From: Streptomyces sp. ISL-98
GTDB lineage: Bacteria > Actinomycetota > Actinomycetes > Streptomycetales > Streptomycetaceae
Reading direction: 5' to 3'
DNA: 64,000 nt
Assembly (NCBI RefSeq): GCF_018614055.1
Contig: NZ_JAGGPB010000064.1
Span: 1 to 64,000 of the forward strand
The position numbers were made by a program, and so were the translations under genes. Each line of letters begins with the position of its first letter. The stretch's first letter is position 1. Positions 1 to 9,261 of the stretch are shown piece after piece. The notes beneath the pieces were generated by a model that was given only the letters and a program-made list of their open reading frames with translations, was not told the origin of the DNA and did no database searches.

Positions 1-160
1 ACGATCGTGCCGCCCAGAAACACGGCGGTACCCCCACCAGCCGCTGCTTGACATCCATAGGGGCATCAAACTCGCCGTCCGCTATGAGGCCACCGTCCTT
101 ATCGCAGCCATCAACGAGTGGCTGTGACCAGCACTTTCGCCAAAGGTGCGGGAGAGGCCA

Positions 161-508
161 TCAGTGGTGGCCCAGCACGTTGACCACCCGTCCGCTGGGG
201 TCGCGGACGAAGAACCGCCGCACGCCCCACTCCTCATTCTGCAAGGGGTGCACGATCTCCGCACCGCTGTCCCGCATGACCGCATAAGCCGCATCCACGT
301 CGTCCACCTCGACGCTCATGTCGGGGGTGACAGGCGCGGTCTTGTCACTGGTCATGACGCTGATCTGCGCTGCCGGGGTGGACGGGGAGGCGAGCGTCAT
401 GATCCAGCCGTGGTTCATGACCTCTTCGAAGCCCAGCAGGCCATAGAACTCCCGGCTCTCCTGCACGGCCTCCGACTGAATGTTGGGCACGACACGGCGA
501 ACGGCCAT
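161..508 (-). CDS. VOC (glyoxalase/bleomycin-resistance fold) family protein
   Basis: The 115-residue protein starts MAVRRVVPNIQ and has the paired beta-alpha-beta layout of small VOC proteins: an N-terminal strand, the helix ESREFYGLLGFEEV, and a C-terminal FVRDPSGRVVNVLGHH motif whose Asp-Pro-Xaa-Gly turn is a family hallmark. I chose the internal ATG because the longer frame adds an Arg-rich, non-domain extension, and a GGAG lies about 9 bases before this ATG. The substrate cannot be inferred, since the fold covers dioxygenases, glyoxalases and drug-binding proteins. It is monocistronic. Confidence 0.85.
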   Translation of the reverse strand: MAVRRVVPNIQSEAVQESREFYGLLGFEEVMNHGWIMTLASPSTPAAQISVMTSDKTAPVTPDMSVEVDDVDAAYAVMRDSGAEIVHPLQNEEWGVRRFFVRDPSGRVVNVLGHH

Positions 509-682
509 CGACGACTCCAAGTGAGAACAAACGTGTCTCCATGTCTCTCCAGGAGTACTACGCCACGTCCGCCGCCGCACACACTTTCGCAACACGCCCT
601 AGCGCTTCCCTCGGATTATGAAGAATTGGCTGCCGGTCGATCAGACCGGACAGAGCGAAGGAACGAACGAGGAGGGGGCTGA

Positions 683-1029
683 ATGGCTCTCGTCATCGAA
701 CTTCGGCGCGGGGTCTCGGCCTCCCGGACCGGACGGAAACCAGGACCGCATCCCGCAGCAGGGACGCTGGAGCGGATAGTCGTCGATGACGAGCTCTGGA
801 CGGCCCTCGAAACGCTGGGCCGACACCAGCTGCCCACCCTGGCTGACGTCGATCCTTATGGGGACACCACGCTGCGCGGTGAAACAGCGGACCAGATGGT
901 GCGGGAGCTGGAAGGTTCGGATCTCGCTCGGCTGATAGGTGCTGAGACGGAGGCCGTCTCGACACTACTGCCTGGGGCCTGCGCTGCCGCGCGGACAGAG
1001 ACCTGCGCATTGCCTTCTCGGGCGATTAA
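683..1029 (+). pseudogene. Hypothetical protein with one-base frameshift near its C-terminus
   Basis: A strong GAGGAGGGGG ribosome site precedes the ATG. The frame is good Streptomyces coding sequence for about 95 residues (MALVIELRRGVSASRTGRKP to EAVSTLL). At about 970 the sense reading jumps to another frame that gives AWGLRCRADRDLRIAFSGD and stops at 1027-1029. The two halves join naturally if one base is restored. I do not recognise the family. Without correction the protein runs on to 1081 with an unrelated tail. It may be a decayed gene or an assembly indel. Confidence 0.55.
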
Positions 1030-1253
1030 TCCGCGACTCTCCGATCATCTGATCGTTGGTCCCGAGTGTGCCGTTGACTGACGCGAAGTGGACGCGGATC
1101 GAGCCGTTACCCCCGGACCGGACACCGAAGCGGGGTGGAAGGTAGCGGGATCACCGGCAGACACCTCACTGAGCGTTTTCCATCCTCAGTCTGAGCTGGC
1201 TCAGCTGGGCACGGTGCTGTGCTCGGGGCGCGATACGGAAGCACGTGGTGACG

Positions 1254-2375
1254 CTACTGGTGGTCGTTCCTCTCCGCCTCTGGGGCGATGGCTGTCGCTG
1301 GGAAGGTGCGGCGGACCTCCGTGAAGAGGTGGGGGCAGTCGGTGTCATGGGTGACCGCCGTGGCGAGGAGGGCGTCGAGCGCCGCCTTGAGGGGGTCGGG
1401 GGCGGCAGCATCGAAGAGAGCGGCGAAGGCGGCGACCTGGGGCAAGCCGGGGGTTCCGTCGTGGGAGTGGGGAATGCGTGCGTCGGAGAGTGCGGCGTCC
1501 CGCAGCCGTCGTGGGTGGTCCAGCGGCGGCGAGTAGGGCTCGCCCCGGTCGAGCTCCACCAGGCCACGCGCTACCCAGTCGATTTCGCTGAGCCCTGCTG
1601 TCGCACAGGCGCGGTGCGCTGCCCAGCGGGCGAGCGCGCGCTGTTCCTCGGGGCCTGCGGCGTCGATCGCGTGCACGAGTGCGGCATCAAGGCCCACGAG
1701 GCCCTTCGGATAGCCCTGGACCCCCCGGAGCTTGTCCCGGACATCCCGCAGCCGGTCGCTGGGCAGGCGCCCGCCCCACGCGTCCATCTCCTGTTGCAGT
1801 TCGGTGCGCTCCTCCTCCTCGCGGGCCTGGCGCTCGGCCTCGGCTCGCTCCTCGGGGGTGGGGCCCGGGGGCTGCTTGCGCGCGAACTCGTGCCAATAGG
1901 CTGCGGTTTGGCTGGTCTCCTTGACCACGCGGTCCGGGGCCGGCGGGCTCGGCCAGAATCGCAGCAGATACTCATCCCGCACGGGTTCGCCCGCGTCGCG
2001 TACGGCGTTGTGCGCCTCGTCCATGCCCCGGCAGTGGTACCGGACCCGGTACGAGGTCTCGGAGAGGGGGAGCGGATACCGGCGCCTGTCCCACTCCACG
2101 AGCTCGATCTCGTCCGATTCGGGCCGGAACGACACCTCGACGATGTCCTCCCAGACGTCGGCGTCCAGGGGCGGCTCCGTCTCGTGCAGCTCAACGGTGA
2201 ACGGGACGGAGCCGGTGTGCATTCCGGTCAGCAGAAAGAGCTCGCCTGGCACCGCCCCGCCGCACAGCCCGGCCCGCTGCCCGGCGAAAGAATCTTCGAG
2301 GGAGTGGCCGTCGTCGCTGCAGACATAGATCTGCCCGTAGGCCACGTGAACTTCGCCGCTCAAGAGTGTTCGCAT
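1254..2375 (-). CDS. Conserved hypothetical protein, 373 residues
   Basis: An intact, high-GC3 frame starting MRTLLSGEVHVAYGQ. Residues about 1-150 look like mixed beta structure and are acidic (DADVWEDIVEVSFRPES). Residues about 165-205 are a charged, probably coiled-coil stretch rich in Glu/Arg (TPEERAEAERQAREEEER). The C-terminal half is helical. There is no signal peptide or membrane segment, so it is probably cytosolic. The opposite strand also has a long open frame, but its composition (Val/Gly/Arg-rich, no domain) marks it as a shadow. Function unknown. Confidence 0.7.
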   Translation of the reverse strand: MRTLLSGEVHVAYGQIYVCSDDGHSLEDSFAGQRAGLCGGAVPGELFLLTGMHTGSVPFTVELHETEPPLDADVWEDIVEVSFRPESDEIELVEWDRRRYPLPLSETSYRVRYHCRGMDEAHNAVRDAGEPVRDEYLLRFWPSPPAPDRVVKETSQTAAYWHEFARKQPPGPTPEERAEAERQAREEEERTELQQEMDAWGGRLPSDRLRDVRDKLRGVQGYPKGLVGLDAALVHAIDAAGPEEQRALARWAAHRACATAGLSEIDWVARGLVELDRGEPYSPPLDHPRRLRDAALSDARIPHSHDGTPGLPQVAAFAALFDAAAPDPLKAALDALLATAVTHDTDCPHLFTEVRRTFPATAIAPEAERNDHQ

Positions 2376-2627
2376 AGATCAAGCGTGGCGCACGGGTCTG
2401 ACAATGAGGATGTACGCGGCATCGCCCGGGGTTCTGACTCTGGGTCTGACTGGCGCTTCGGCTGTCCATCGATTGAACCGTCGGCCCCGGGGTGATGCCG
2501 CTGCGTGTGCTCGTGGGCGTTTGCAACCTCATAGGGCCTTGGCCGTCGGGCCTCTTCACTGTCTTGTCCGTCTGTCCGGGCAGCACACGCTGTTCCACGC
2601 CTCTTACGGAAGGACGGCAGAGCAAGC

Positions 2628-3400
2628 ATGACCGCGCCCGGGATAGCGGTGATCGGCGGAGTCGACACCCACACGGACATCCACCAGGCCGCAGTGATCG
2701 ACTCGGTCGGCCGTCACCTGGACACGCAGTCCTTCGAGACGACCTCGGCCGGTTACGAGCAACTGCTGGCCTGGCTGCGGGCCCAGAGCGACCTCATCGC
2801 GGTCGGGATGGAAGGCACTGGAGCCTACGGCGCCGAACTCGCCCGGTTCCTGACGGTGAACGGCCTCGCAGTCGTCGAGGTCGACCGCCCGGACCGCAAG
2901 GCCAGCCGGACTCACCGCAAGTCCGATCCGATCGACGCCTACGCAGCGGCCACCGCAGTCCTGTCCGGTCGCGCGAGCGGAACGCCGAAGAGCCGGGACG
3001 GCATTGTGGAAGCCATCCGCACGTGGTTCGCAGGAGCGCGGTCAAGGCCCGAACGCAAACCACCAATCAGATCCGCGCCCTGATGGTCACCGCCCCTCCG
3101 CTCTGCGAGACAAACTGCGAGGACTGCCCACCAGCCTACTGATCGACCCTTGCCCGGACCCGGCCCGCCGGTGACCTCACAGACCCGGCCTGCGAGGCCA
3201 AGACCGCGCTCCGCCGCCTGGCCCGGCGCTACCAGGCCCTTCAGCAGGAGATCAAAGAGGCCGACGCAGACCTCACCCCCCTCGTGACCAAGGCGGCACC
3301 CAGCCTGGTCGCCCTGCCCGGAGTGGGCACCGAAACGGCCGGCCAGCTGCTGATCGCTGCGGTCCGGGCACTCAACCATGCGCGAGGATCCGACATCCGC
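2628..3400 (+). pseudogene. IS110-family transposase, frameshifted and 3' truncated
   Basis: The N-terminal DEDD-type domain is clear: GGVDTHTDIHQAAVID carries the first catalytic Asp, followed by GMEGTGAYG and the KSDPIDAYAAA motif. After about residue 130 the frame breaks, but ARTQTTNQIRALMVTAP continues in another frame. Near 3284 the C-terminal domain reappears (PSLVALPGVGTETAGQLLIAA). Sequence resembling the family stops after that, so the last roughly 100 residues with the catalytic Ser region are lost. It cannot be active. Confidence 0.85.
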
Positions 3401-3480
3401 TGTGTTACCCAGGCTCTCGTTGAAAGCGCTCACGCACAGTCGGTGCCGGGGCGATGCGGACGACCTGGGGGTCCCTGCGT

Positions 3481-3503
3481 GTTGTTGCATCTGATGCAAC
3501 AAC
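3481..3503. repeat. 23-bp palindrome (11-bp perfect arms)
   Basis: The arms GTTGTTGCATC and GATGCAACAAC are exact reverse complements around a single T. It lies between the IS110 remnant and the ligase fragment, with no intact gene adjacent. Such a tight dyad could be a dimeric repressor operator, a recombinase core site or a fossil IS end; the sequence alone does not decide. Confidence 0.6.
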
Positions 3504-3634
3504 CTGGCGTCGCTGCGCCGGTTGAGGTAAGAGGCAGATCAGCGCGGCTATGCGTCCTTCGGGTGTTGCCTCCACCTGACGTTTCGTCCGGTTCTCCGAA
3601 CTTCAGCACTTGCATCGGATGCATCTCCGCTCGA

Positions 3635-3965
3635 ATTCGTACGTAGCGCAGCGGGTGCCGCCAGGTGCCCCGGTCGATGGCTGTGCCGGCGCTGATCTCC
3701 GCGACCAGCTCGGGGATGACCAGGATGGGGTCGAGGGTGTCGCGGCTCCTCCAGGAGGCGGTGAACCGTACGCCCGTCCACGGATGTTCGGGGTCGGCTT
3801 CAGTGAGGTGGTCGGTGAGCTGCCTGGCGGCGTCCGGCTTCAGCGGCGTGGTCCGGCCGTCGGCGTCGTACCGCCCGAGGACGAGCAGCTGCGGCTGCTG
3901 CAGGGAGCCGGTGACGCCCCCGGTGATCGCTTCGGTGGTCTGGCGACGGCACTGGTGAAAAGGCA
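3635..3965 (-). pseudogene. ATP-dependent DNA ligase, C-terminal OB-domain fragment (copy 1)
   Basis: Read on the minus strand, the frame gives RRQTTEAITGGVTGSLQQPQ, then LLVLGRYDADGRTTPLKPDAA, DHLTEADPEHPWTGVRFTA and LVIPELVAEISAGTA, then RGTWRHPLRYVRIRA. This is the C-terminal domain of the short actinobacterial ATP-dependent DNA ligases. Both ends are lost: it starts abruptly at about 3965 beside a recombinase scrap and departs from the family at about 3635. It is closely related to the fragment at 21164-21610. Confidence 0.8.
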
Positions 3966-3977
3966 GTATTCCGCCCT

Positions 3978-4075
3978 TGCGCTATTCTCCTGGGGACGAT
4001 CAGACACGAGTACGTCCGCGACCGCGCCCTCGAAGGCCACGAGTCCGCCCGCAAGCGGGGCAAGACGATCGGCGG
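3978..4075 (+). pseudogene. Serine recombinase (resolvase/invertase) fragment
   Basis: The frame reads LGTIRHEYVRDRALEGHESA followed by RKRGKTIGGAG, which matches the E-helix to hinge region of serine recombinases, where a long helix ends before an R-G-rich linker to the helix-turn-helix. Only about 30 residues survive. The catalytic domain and the DNA-binding domain are gone. It directly abuts the truncated end of the ligase fragment, so the junction may be recombinational. Confidence 0.55.
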
Positions 4076-4240
4076 CGCCGGTCCGCACTCTCACCACGGC
4101 CGGTGCGGGGGCCTTGCCGGTGCTGCCCGACGCGGCTCCCACGATGCCCGGCGGCCGGATTCCCGGGCCATAGTGGAAGACCACGAACACGGCGGGCAGG
4201 GGGCACAGTTCACGCCCCCCGCCCCACCCGGAGCAGCGGA

Positions 4241-5803
4241 TCAGCCCGGCGTCACCGCGCCCTCCGGCACTCCGAACCACTCCTCCAGCGCCCCCGCCAG
4301 CCCGGCCGTCGACGTCGGCGCCTGCGCCCCCGCGTCGGCCGCCCATGCCGTGAAGCCGTCCGGACGGACGAGGACCGCCGCCAGTTCCGGGCGGGACGGG
4401 CAGCCGGCCGTCAGGGTGTCGACGCGGCCGGCGTACCCCGCGGCGAGGGCCCGGAGCTCCGGGTCGTCGGTGAGGTCGAGCAGGAGCGCCCGGCCGCCGT
4501 GGAGGTGGTCCGCGAGGCGGCCGCCGTCGGTGAGTTCGAGGTCCGGGGCGCTGCGGCCGGTCAGCGGGTGCTCGCCCGGCAGCTCGTAGCGCACCCCGGC
4601 ACCGTTGAGCCGCGCGGTGAGGTACGTGGTGCCCACGACCGTCCCCGCCAGGTCGCTGACGATCTCGCGCAGGGCCCGGGACTGCGGGTCCGGGCGCATG
4701 GCCGCGACCTGGGACCGGGTCCAGTCCAGGACCCACGCGCCGACCGGGTGCCGCTCGGAGGTGTACGTGTCCAGCAGCCTTTCCGGCGCCCGGCCGCCGA
4801 TCACCGCGGCGAGCTTCCAGCCGAGGTTCATCGCGTCCCCGATACCCAGGCTCAGCCCCTGGCTCCCGAACGCGGAGTGCACGTGCGCCGCGTCACCCGC
4901 CAGCAGCACCCGGCCCTTGCGGTACTCGGTGACCTGGCGGGCGTGGTCGGTGAAGCGGGTCGCGGTCCGCACCCCGGTGATCGTGACGTCCACGCCGGAT
5001 ACGCGGCGCAGCCGTGCCTGGAGGTCCTCGGTGGTGACCGGCGCGTCGCGGTCGGCCGGCGGGCCGTCGAGCTCCACGGTGACGACGCGGCCCGGCATCG
5101 GCCCGTGGGCGTACACCCCGGTGTCCGTGGCGGTCCAGCCGACCTTCAGGTCCTCGGCGCCGGTCATCTCCACGACCGCCTGGTGACAGGTGATCTCCGG
5201 GTCTGTACCGGGAAATTCGAACCCCGCGAGCTTGCGGACCGTGCTGCGGCCGCCGTCGCAGCCCACGAGCCAGCCGGCGCGTATCGCCCCGCCGCTCGTC
5301 CGCACGGTGACGGCCCCGTCGTCCGCGTCGAAGCCGGTCAGCTCCACTCCCCGGTGCACGTCGACGCCGAGCTCGTCCGCCCGCCCGCCGAGCAGCCGCT
5401 CGATGTCCTGCTGCGCCACGAGAGCGATCTCGGCGGCGGGTCCGGCATCACCGAAGCCCGGCTCCGTACGGTCGACCAGGTCGGCGCGCAGCATGATCCC
5501 GGCGAAGTGCCCGACGAACCCGAGCCCTTGGCCTGCAGCCCCGCCTCCGTCCCCGCCGTTCCGCTCGCGCATGAACGCCTGGAAGCGGTCCATCGCCTGC
5601 CGCTGCACCTCGGCCAGCGCGGGCAGCATGCCCCGGCGGTAGAGCGCCTCGGCGCTGGGCGTGGTGATCGCCCCGCCCTTGATCGTCGGGTCCACTTCGG
5701 TGAGGCGCTCCAGGACGGCCACCCGCGCGCCTCCGAGCCGGAGCTCGCAGGCCAGCATCAGTCCGACCGGGCCGCCTCCGGCCACCACTACGTCATAGTC
5801 CAT
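4241..5803 (-). CDS. FAD-dependent aromatic monooxygenase (Rox/MhpA-type hydroxylase)
   Basis: The 520-residue group A flavoprotein monooxygenase hydroxylates an aromatic substrate using FAD, NAD(P)H and oxygen. Visible motifs are the N-terminal dinucleotide motif VVVAGGGPVGLMLACEL (residues 4-20), the mid-protein LVGCDGGRSTVRK (DG motif), and GRVLLAGDAAHVHSAFGSQG, the FAD-ribityl GD motif. The last 120 residues fit the thioredoxin-like C-terminal domain found in Rox and polyketide hydroxylases. The start MDYDVVV is preferred because upstream residues add nothing to the Rossmann fold. No biosynthetic genes adjoin it, so drug or xenobiotic modification is plausible but unproven. Confidence 0.9.
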   Translation of the reverse strand: MDYDVVVAGGGPVGLMLACELRLGGARVAVLERLTEVDPTIKGGAITTPSAEALYRRGMLPALAEVQRQAMDRFQAFMRERNGGDGGGAAGQGLGFVGHFAGIMLRADLVDRTEPGFGDAGPAAEIALVAQQDIERLLGGRADELGVDVHRGVELTGFDADDGAVTVRTSGGAIRAGWLVGCDGGRSTVRKLAGFEFPGTDPEITCHQAVVEMTGAEDLKVGWTATDTGVYAHGPMPGRVVTVELDGPPADRDAPVTTEDLQARLRRVSGVDVTITGVRTATRFTDHARQVTEYRKGRVLLAGDAAHVHSAFGSQGLSLGIGDAMNLGWKLAAVIGGRAPERLLDTYTSERHPVGAWVLDWTRSQVAAMRPDPQSRALREIVSDLAGTVVGTTYLTARLNGAGVRYELPGEHPLTGRSAPDLELTDGGRLADHLHGGRALLLDLTDDPELRALAAGYAGRVDTLTAGCPSRPELAAVLVRPDGFTAWAADAGAQAPTSTAGLAGALEEWFGVPEGAVTPG

Positions 5804-5931
5804 GACGCCCACTATGACCGAGGGCGAAAAAGGCCCTTTCACCGCCCTGACCAGCCACAACAGCGCCGCGATGTCAAGGGACGGGCCCCGCGAGGAGGGA
5901 CGGGACGCGGGCCGTCCGCGCTCCTCCTCGG

Positions 5932-6259
5932 CTACCCCACCCGCAGCCGCCGGTGCAACGCCTCGACGTTCCCGCCCACCTCACCGAGCACCGCCCATAT
6001 CCCGTCGCTCAACGACAGGCCACCGTGGCGCGACCGTGCCTCGATCGGACCCTCACGGCCCTCGGCCAGCCCCCGCCACACCGCCCGCTCCGACACCCCC
6101 GCAGCCTCAGCCGCGAATCCGCACATGGAGCGTCCCTAGCGATCCGCTCTGGTCCACCGCCAGCAGACGCCGCACCACCACACCACGCAGCAACCCCGCA
6201 TCACCCGCCCGCACAGAAGACGTGACAGGAGCACCCTCTACCGACCGCTCACGAGCCAT
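5932..6259 (-). pseudogene. N-terminal fragment of a DDE integrase-type transposase, frameshifted
   Basis: The ATG at 6257-6259 opens MARERSVEGAPVTSS and LLRGVVVRRLLAVDQSGSLG. About 40 residues in, the frame shifts by one base to give AAEAAGVSERAVWRGLAEG and LSDGIWAVLGEVGGNVEALH. The helix-turn-helix (SERAVWRGLAEG) followed by the GGNVEALHRRL segment resembles the DNA-binding N-terminus of rve-core (TniA/Mu-like) transposases found in Streptomyces. The catalytic domain is missing after 5932. Confidence 0.5.
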
Positions 6260-6399
6260 ACCCCCAGCACAAACCCCACTTACCGGCCCTCACGCAGGAA
6301 CAGCGAAACCACGAGCGGCAGAACGGGCGGTCCCGCGGGTAGTCGGCAGACCGCCCTTTTGTCGTTTGCAGCCCGCGCGATGGCTCGGAGACCTTGCCG

Positions 6400-6644
6400 C
6401 ATGTAAGGCGCTCTTGCGGGGGTGGGTCATCCACCGCACGCTGGTGGTCGCTGTCGGCCACACTCCTCAGGAGGCCAGACTGTGGGCGTCGAAGCTCCCG
6501 GCGTTCCGTAAGGCGTCCCCCGAGGCTGTTTTCGTGCTGGCGCAGGCGGAGGCGCGGCGGTGGGAGGACCTGGTGTCGGACGGCGTGCCGGACATCGATG
6601 TGGTGGCCAAGGGAGCGCGGGCGTGGGCGGACTTGTGGGCATAA
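6400..6644 (+). pseudogene. Unrecognised C-terminal protein fragment
   Basis: The frame WVIHRTLVVAVGHTPQEARL through FVLAQAEARRWEDLV to GARAWADLWA has strong third-position GC and sensible composition, and stops at 6642-6644. No credible start or ribosome site lies upstream in frame; the 5' part of the open frame is low-complexity Pro/Arg/Thr. It looks like the surviving tail of a larger protein of unknown function. Confidence 0.3.
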
Positions 6645-6752
6645 GGCTCTACCGCTGAACGCATCCATGCCGGGGCCGGGCGTGGCCGCCCCGGTCAGAG
6701 GTGTGGTCGCACCCTTGGCGTTGATTTTTCGGCGAAAGCTACAGGGCCCCTA

Positions 6753-7344
6753 ATGGAGCGCGGCCGAACGCGGCGCGATGGCCTTCCCCAGGCGACATCA
6801 GGGAAGACCATCGGCATCTCGTTGGCGCGGGCCCAGCGCAGCGTGTTGAGGGTGACGTCGGGCAGGTGCTGCTGGGCCTGGCGCAGCCCGACGGCGTCGT
6901 CCTCGGAGACGGCGGGCGCCGATGCCGGCTCTTCGCCGCTGGGGGTGGGCGGCGGTCTCGGGGGGCTGCGTCGGGAGCGTGTCAGCGCCTTGCGGAGCCG
7001 CCTTGGTGAGGTGGGGCGCATCGTCGTCCGGCGGGATGAATTCGGGTGCGGATACGGGCGCCGAGGGGCTGTCCATAGTGGTATCCGGGGTGGCAGTGGG
7101 TGCCGTTCATCGCCCATTCCCTGGCTTCATGCTCGGTGAAGAAGAGGACTGGTGTCTCGTGCGCGGTGCCGCCGAGGACGACTTGGGCGCGGCCGGTGTG
7201 CTTGGGGCTCTTGGGGGCGGGCGATATTTCGGGGGTGAGCATGCGCCAGGCGTTCATGGTGCAGCGGGCGAGGATGCGGGTGTAGAGGCGCCGTTTGCGG
7301 ATCTCGGGGCCGCCCAGCGCGGCCTGCAGCGGCCACCCCTTCAT
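6753..7344 (-). pseudogene. Multiply frameshifted hypothetical protein
   Basis: Starting at about 7344 the frame reads MKGWPLQAALGGPEIRKRR, then MNAWRMLTPEISPAPK and GTAHETPVLFFTEHEAREW. It continues in a second frame as MDSPSAPVSAPEFIPPDDD, and in a third as AVSEDDAVGLRQAQQHLPDV and TLNTLRWARANEMPMVF. All three segments have coding-like GC3 and join end to end, so this is one gene broken at least twice. The last segment resembles small helix-turn-helix regulators of actinomycete integrative elements, but I cannot name it. Confidence 0.4.
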
Positions 7345-7391
7345 CCAGTCTGTTCGAGCCCCACACCGGTCGCCAACTGACGCCCGACCGT

Positions 7392-7742
7392 TCACCGCAC
7401 GACGGCGAGGACCAGAGCCGCGCCGGCCAGCCCCAGGAACGCACCGGGAAAGGCGATGTTGTAGAGGACACGGGCCCGGACGTGGACGGCGACGGCGCAG
7501 ACCATGAAAAGCACGAGCCCGGTCGCGGCGGCGATCCCGATCAACCGGAAGCCCAGGAGCCCGAGCATGAGCCCCACGGCTCCGGCCCCCTTCAGCGCGC
7601 CGAGCATTGGGAGCCAGGAGTGTGGGACGCCCACTTCGGCCGCGTTGGCGAGGACGGACCGGGCTCTCGCGAAGTTGGTGACGGCCTCCCAGGCGTTGGC
7701 CAGGATCGTGAGGACGGTGACGCATAGGTAGGCGATGAACAT
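7392..7742 (-). CDS. DoxX family membrane protein
   Basis: The 116-residue protein has four hydrophobic helices, beginning MFIAYLCVTVLTILANAWEA, with the DoxX-like segment GVPHSWLPMLGALKGAGAVGL between helices 1 and 2, and LVLFMVCAVAVHVRA near the end. DoxX proteins are small integral membrane proteins tied to thiol/oxidative stress functions in actinobacteria. It is transcribed divergently from the LysR gene 109 bases away, which is therefore its likely regulator. Confidence 0.85.
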   Translation of the reverse strand: MFIAYLCVTVLTILANAWEAVTNFARARSVLANAAEVGVPHSWLPMLGALKGAGAVGLMLGLLGFRLIGIAAATGLVLFMVCAVAVHVRARVLYNIAFPGAFLGLAGAALVLAVVR

Positions 7743-7851
7743 GCCCAAGCTCCGTTCGGCACACCGGGGTCGGCCGACCGTCGGCCCCCTGTGGAAACCC
7801 TCGCTCTGCTCCCTCTTGGGCGTCCAATACCTGCATCGATAACCTGACGGC

Positions 7852-8751
7852 ATGGACGTCCACACCCGACTGCTGCGCTCCTTCGTCGCAGTGGCCGAGG
7901 AGGGGAACCTCACCCGCGCCGCTGAACGGCTGTTCGTGTCCCAGCCGGCGCTGACCAAACAGATCAAGCAGCTGGAAACCCTGCTCGGGTTGGCGCTGTT
8001 CACCCGGTCCCGCGCCGGCATGGCCCTCACGGGCCCCGGCCGCACCCTGGCGGAGCGGATCCCCGCGCTCCTGTCCGACTGGGATCAGGTCCTGAGCGAC
8101 ACGAGGACCGCGGCCCGCCGGGCGGCCCGCGTCCTGCGGATCGGCTTCCTCGCCAGCGCCGCCAACGAGACCACCCCGGGCATCATCGCGGCGTTCGCCC
8201 GCCGTAGGCCGGGCTGGCGGGCCGAGATGCGGCAGGCGTCGTGGTCGAACCCGACCGCCGGGCTCGCCGACGCGGACGTCGACGTCGCCCTACTGCGGCT
8301 GCCCTTCCCCGGCCAGGACGCCCTGCGCGTGGAGGTGCTGTTCACCGAGCCCCGCTGGGTCGCCCTGCCCGCCGCCCACCCGCTCGCCGCGCGCGAGCGG
8401 ATCCCCTTCCGAGACCTGTGGGACGAGCCGTTCGTGGCGGCCCCGCCCGAAACCGGCGCGTGGCGGGAGTACTGGCTGGCCACCGACGAACGCGAAGGCC
8501 AACCGGTCCGCGTCGGGGCCGTCACCGACCAACCCGACGACTGGCTCAGCGCGATCGCCAACGGCTACGGCATCGCCCTCACCCCCGAGTCCTCCGCCCG
8601 CTTCTACGCCCGCCCAGGCGTCACCTACCGCCCCGTCAGCGGCCTCAGCCCCAGCCGGGTCGGCGTCGCCTGGGCCCCCTCGAACGACACCGACCCCGTG
8701 GTCCAGGACTTCGTACGCTGCTGCCTGGACACCCGACCCGACCAGGGATGA
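7852..8751 (+). CDS. LysR-family transcriptional regulator
   Basis: This 299-residue protein has the canonical N-terminal winged helix (LLRSFVAVAEEGNLTRAAER, then LFVSQPALTKQIKQLE) followed by a periplasmic-binding-protein-like effector domain (residues about 90-295). LysR proteins usually control a divergent neighbour and themselves, so the DoxX gene across the 109-bp intergenic region is the probable target. It is of normal length and intact. Confidence 0.92.
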   Translation: MDVHTRLLRSFVAVAEEGNLTRAAERLFVSQPALTKQIKQLETLLGLALFTRSRAGMALTGPGRTLAERIPALLSDWDQVLSDTRTAARRAARVLRIGFLASAANETTPGIIAAFARRRPGWRAEMRQASWSNPTAGLADADVDVALLRLPFPGQDALRVEVLFTEPRWVALPAAHPLAARERIPFRDLWDEPFVAAPPETGAWREYWLATDEREGQPVRVGAVTDQPDDWLSAIANGYGIALTPESSARFYARPGVTYRPVSGLSPSRVGVAWAPSNDTDPVVQDFVRCCLDTRPDQG

Positions 8752-8758
8752 ACTGCTG

Positions 8759-9150
8759 ATGGCTCGCAACCCAAGAAAGGCCCGGCGCCTCATGGCCGAC
8801 GAGGACACCTACATGTGGTCGGTGCGCCACGCCCACCGCGCGCTGGGCGCCGGCCGGGGGTACGAGGACTGCCGCGAGACCCTCGCGCTCTACCTGGCCG
8901 GGACCCGGGGGCCCTGCGCATCGTCTTCCGAGCGGGCCCCGGCAGACTCGTCCCGGACGGCTGTCCGATGCACTCCGGGGAGGTCTGCAAAGCCGAGGGC
9001 GGAAGCTTGAACCTGCACGAACCCGGCACCGCCCGGGCCCTGCTCGACGTGGCCCAGGCCCGCGGGTGGGCGTCCCGACAACCCCGCGACGAAGAGATCG
9101 ACGGATGGCCCCTTTTCGACGCCACGGCCAAGACGCGAGCGATCGGCTGA
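8759..9150 (+). pseudogene. Hypothetical protein frameshifted in a G-run
   Basis: The first frame reads MARNPRKARRLMADEDTYMW and ends ETLALYLAGTRG. The second continues ALRIVFRAGPGRLVPDGCPM and SLNLHEPGTARALLDVAQA and stops at 9148-9150. The switch occurs in the ACCCGGGGGCCC tract at about 8904-8915; adding one G restores a continuous protein of about 130 residues. It begins 7 bases after the LysR stop. Function unknown. A homopolymer indel makes an assembly error as likely as real inactivation. Confidence 0.6.
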
Positions 9151-9261
9151 GGACGTCACGGCTGTCACCGGGCTTCGCCCACGAGTCGGTGTGCCAGGTG
9201 ATCCGCATCGGCGCCGAGTGGTCCGAGGGGCGCGTCCGCCTGACCAACAACTAGTGCCGCA

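Noticed and set aside
1245..2495. Long plus-strand open frame (416 residues) opposite the hypothetical protein at 1254-2375
   Set aside because: Its composition (Val/Gly/Arg/Leu-rich), lack of a ribosome site and lack of domain mark it as a high-GC antisense shadow; the minus frame has better codon positions and a clean start.
3977..6139. 720-residue plus-strand open frame over the monooxygenase
   Set aside because: It is antisense to a clear FAD monooxygenase, Arg/Pro-rich, with no domain.
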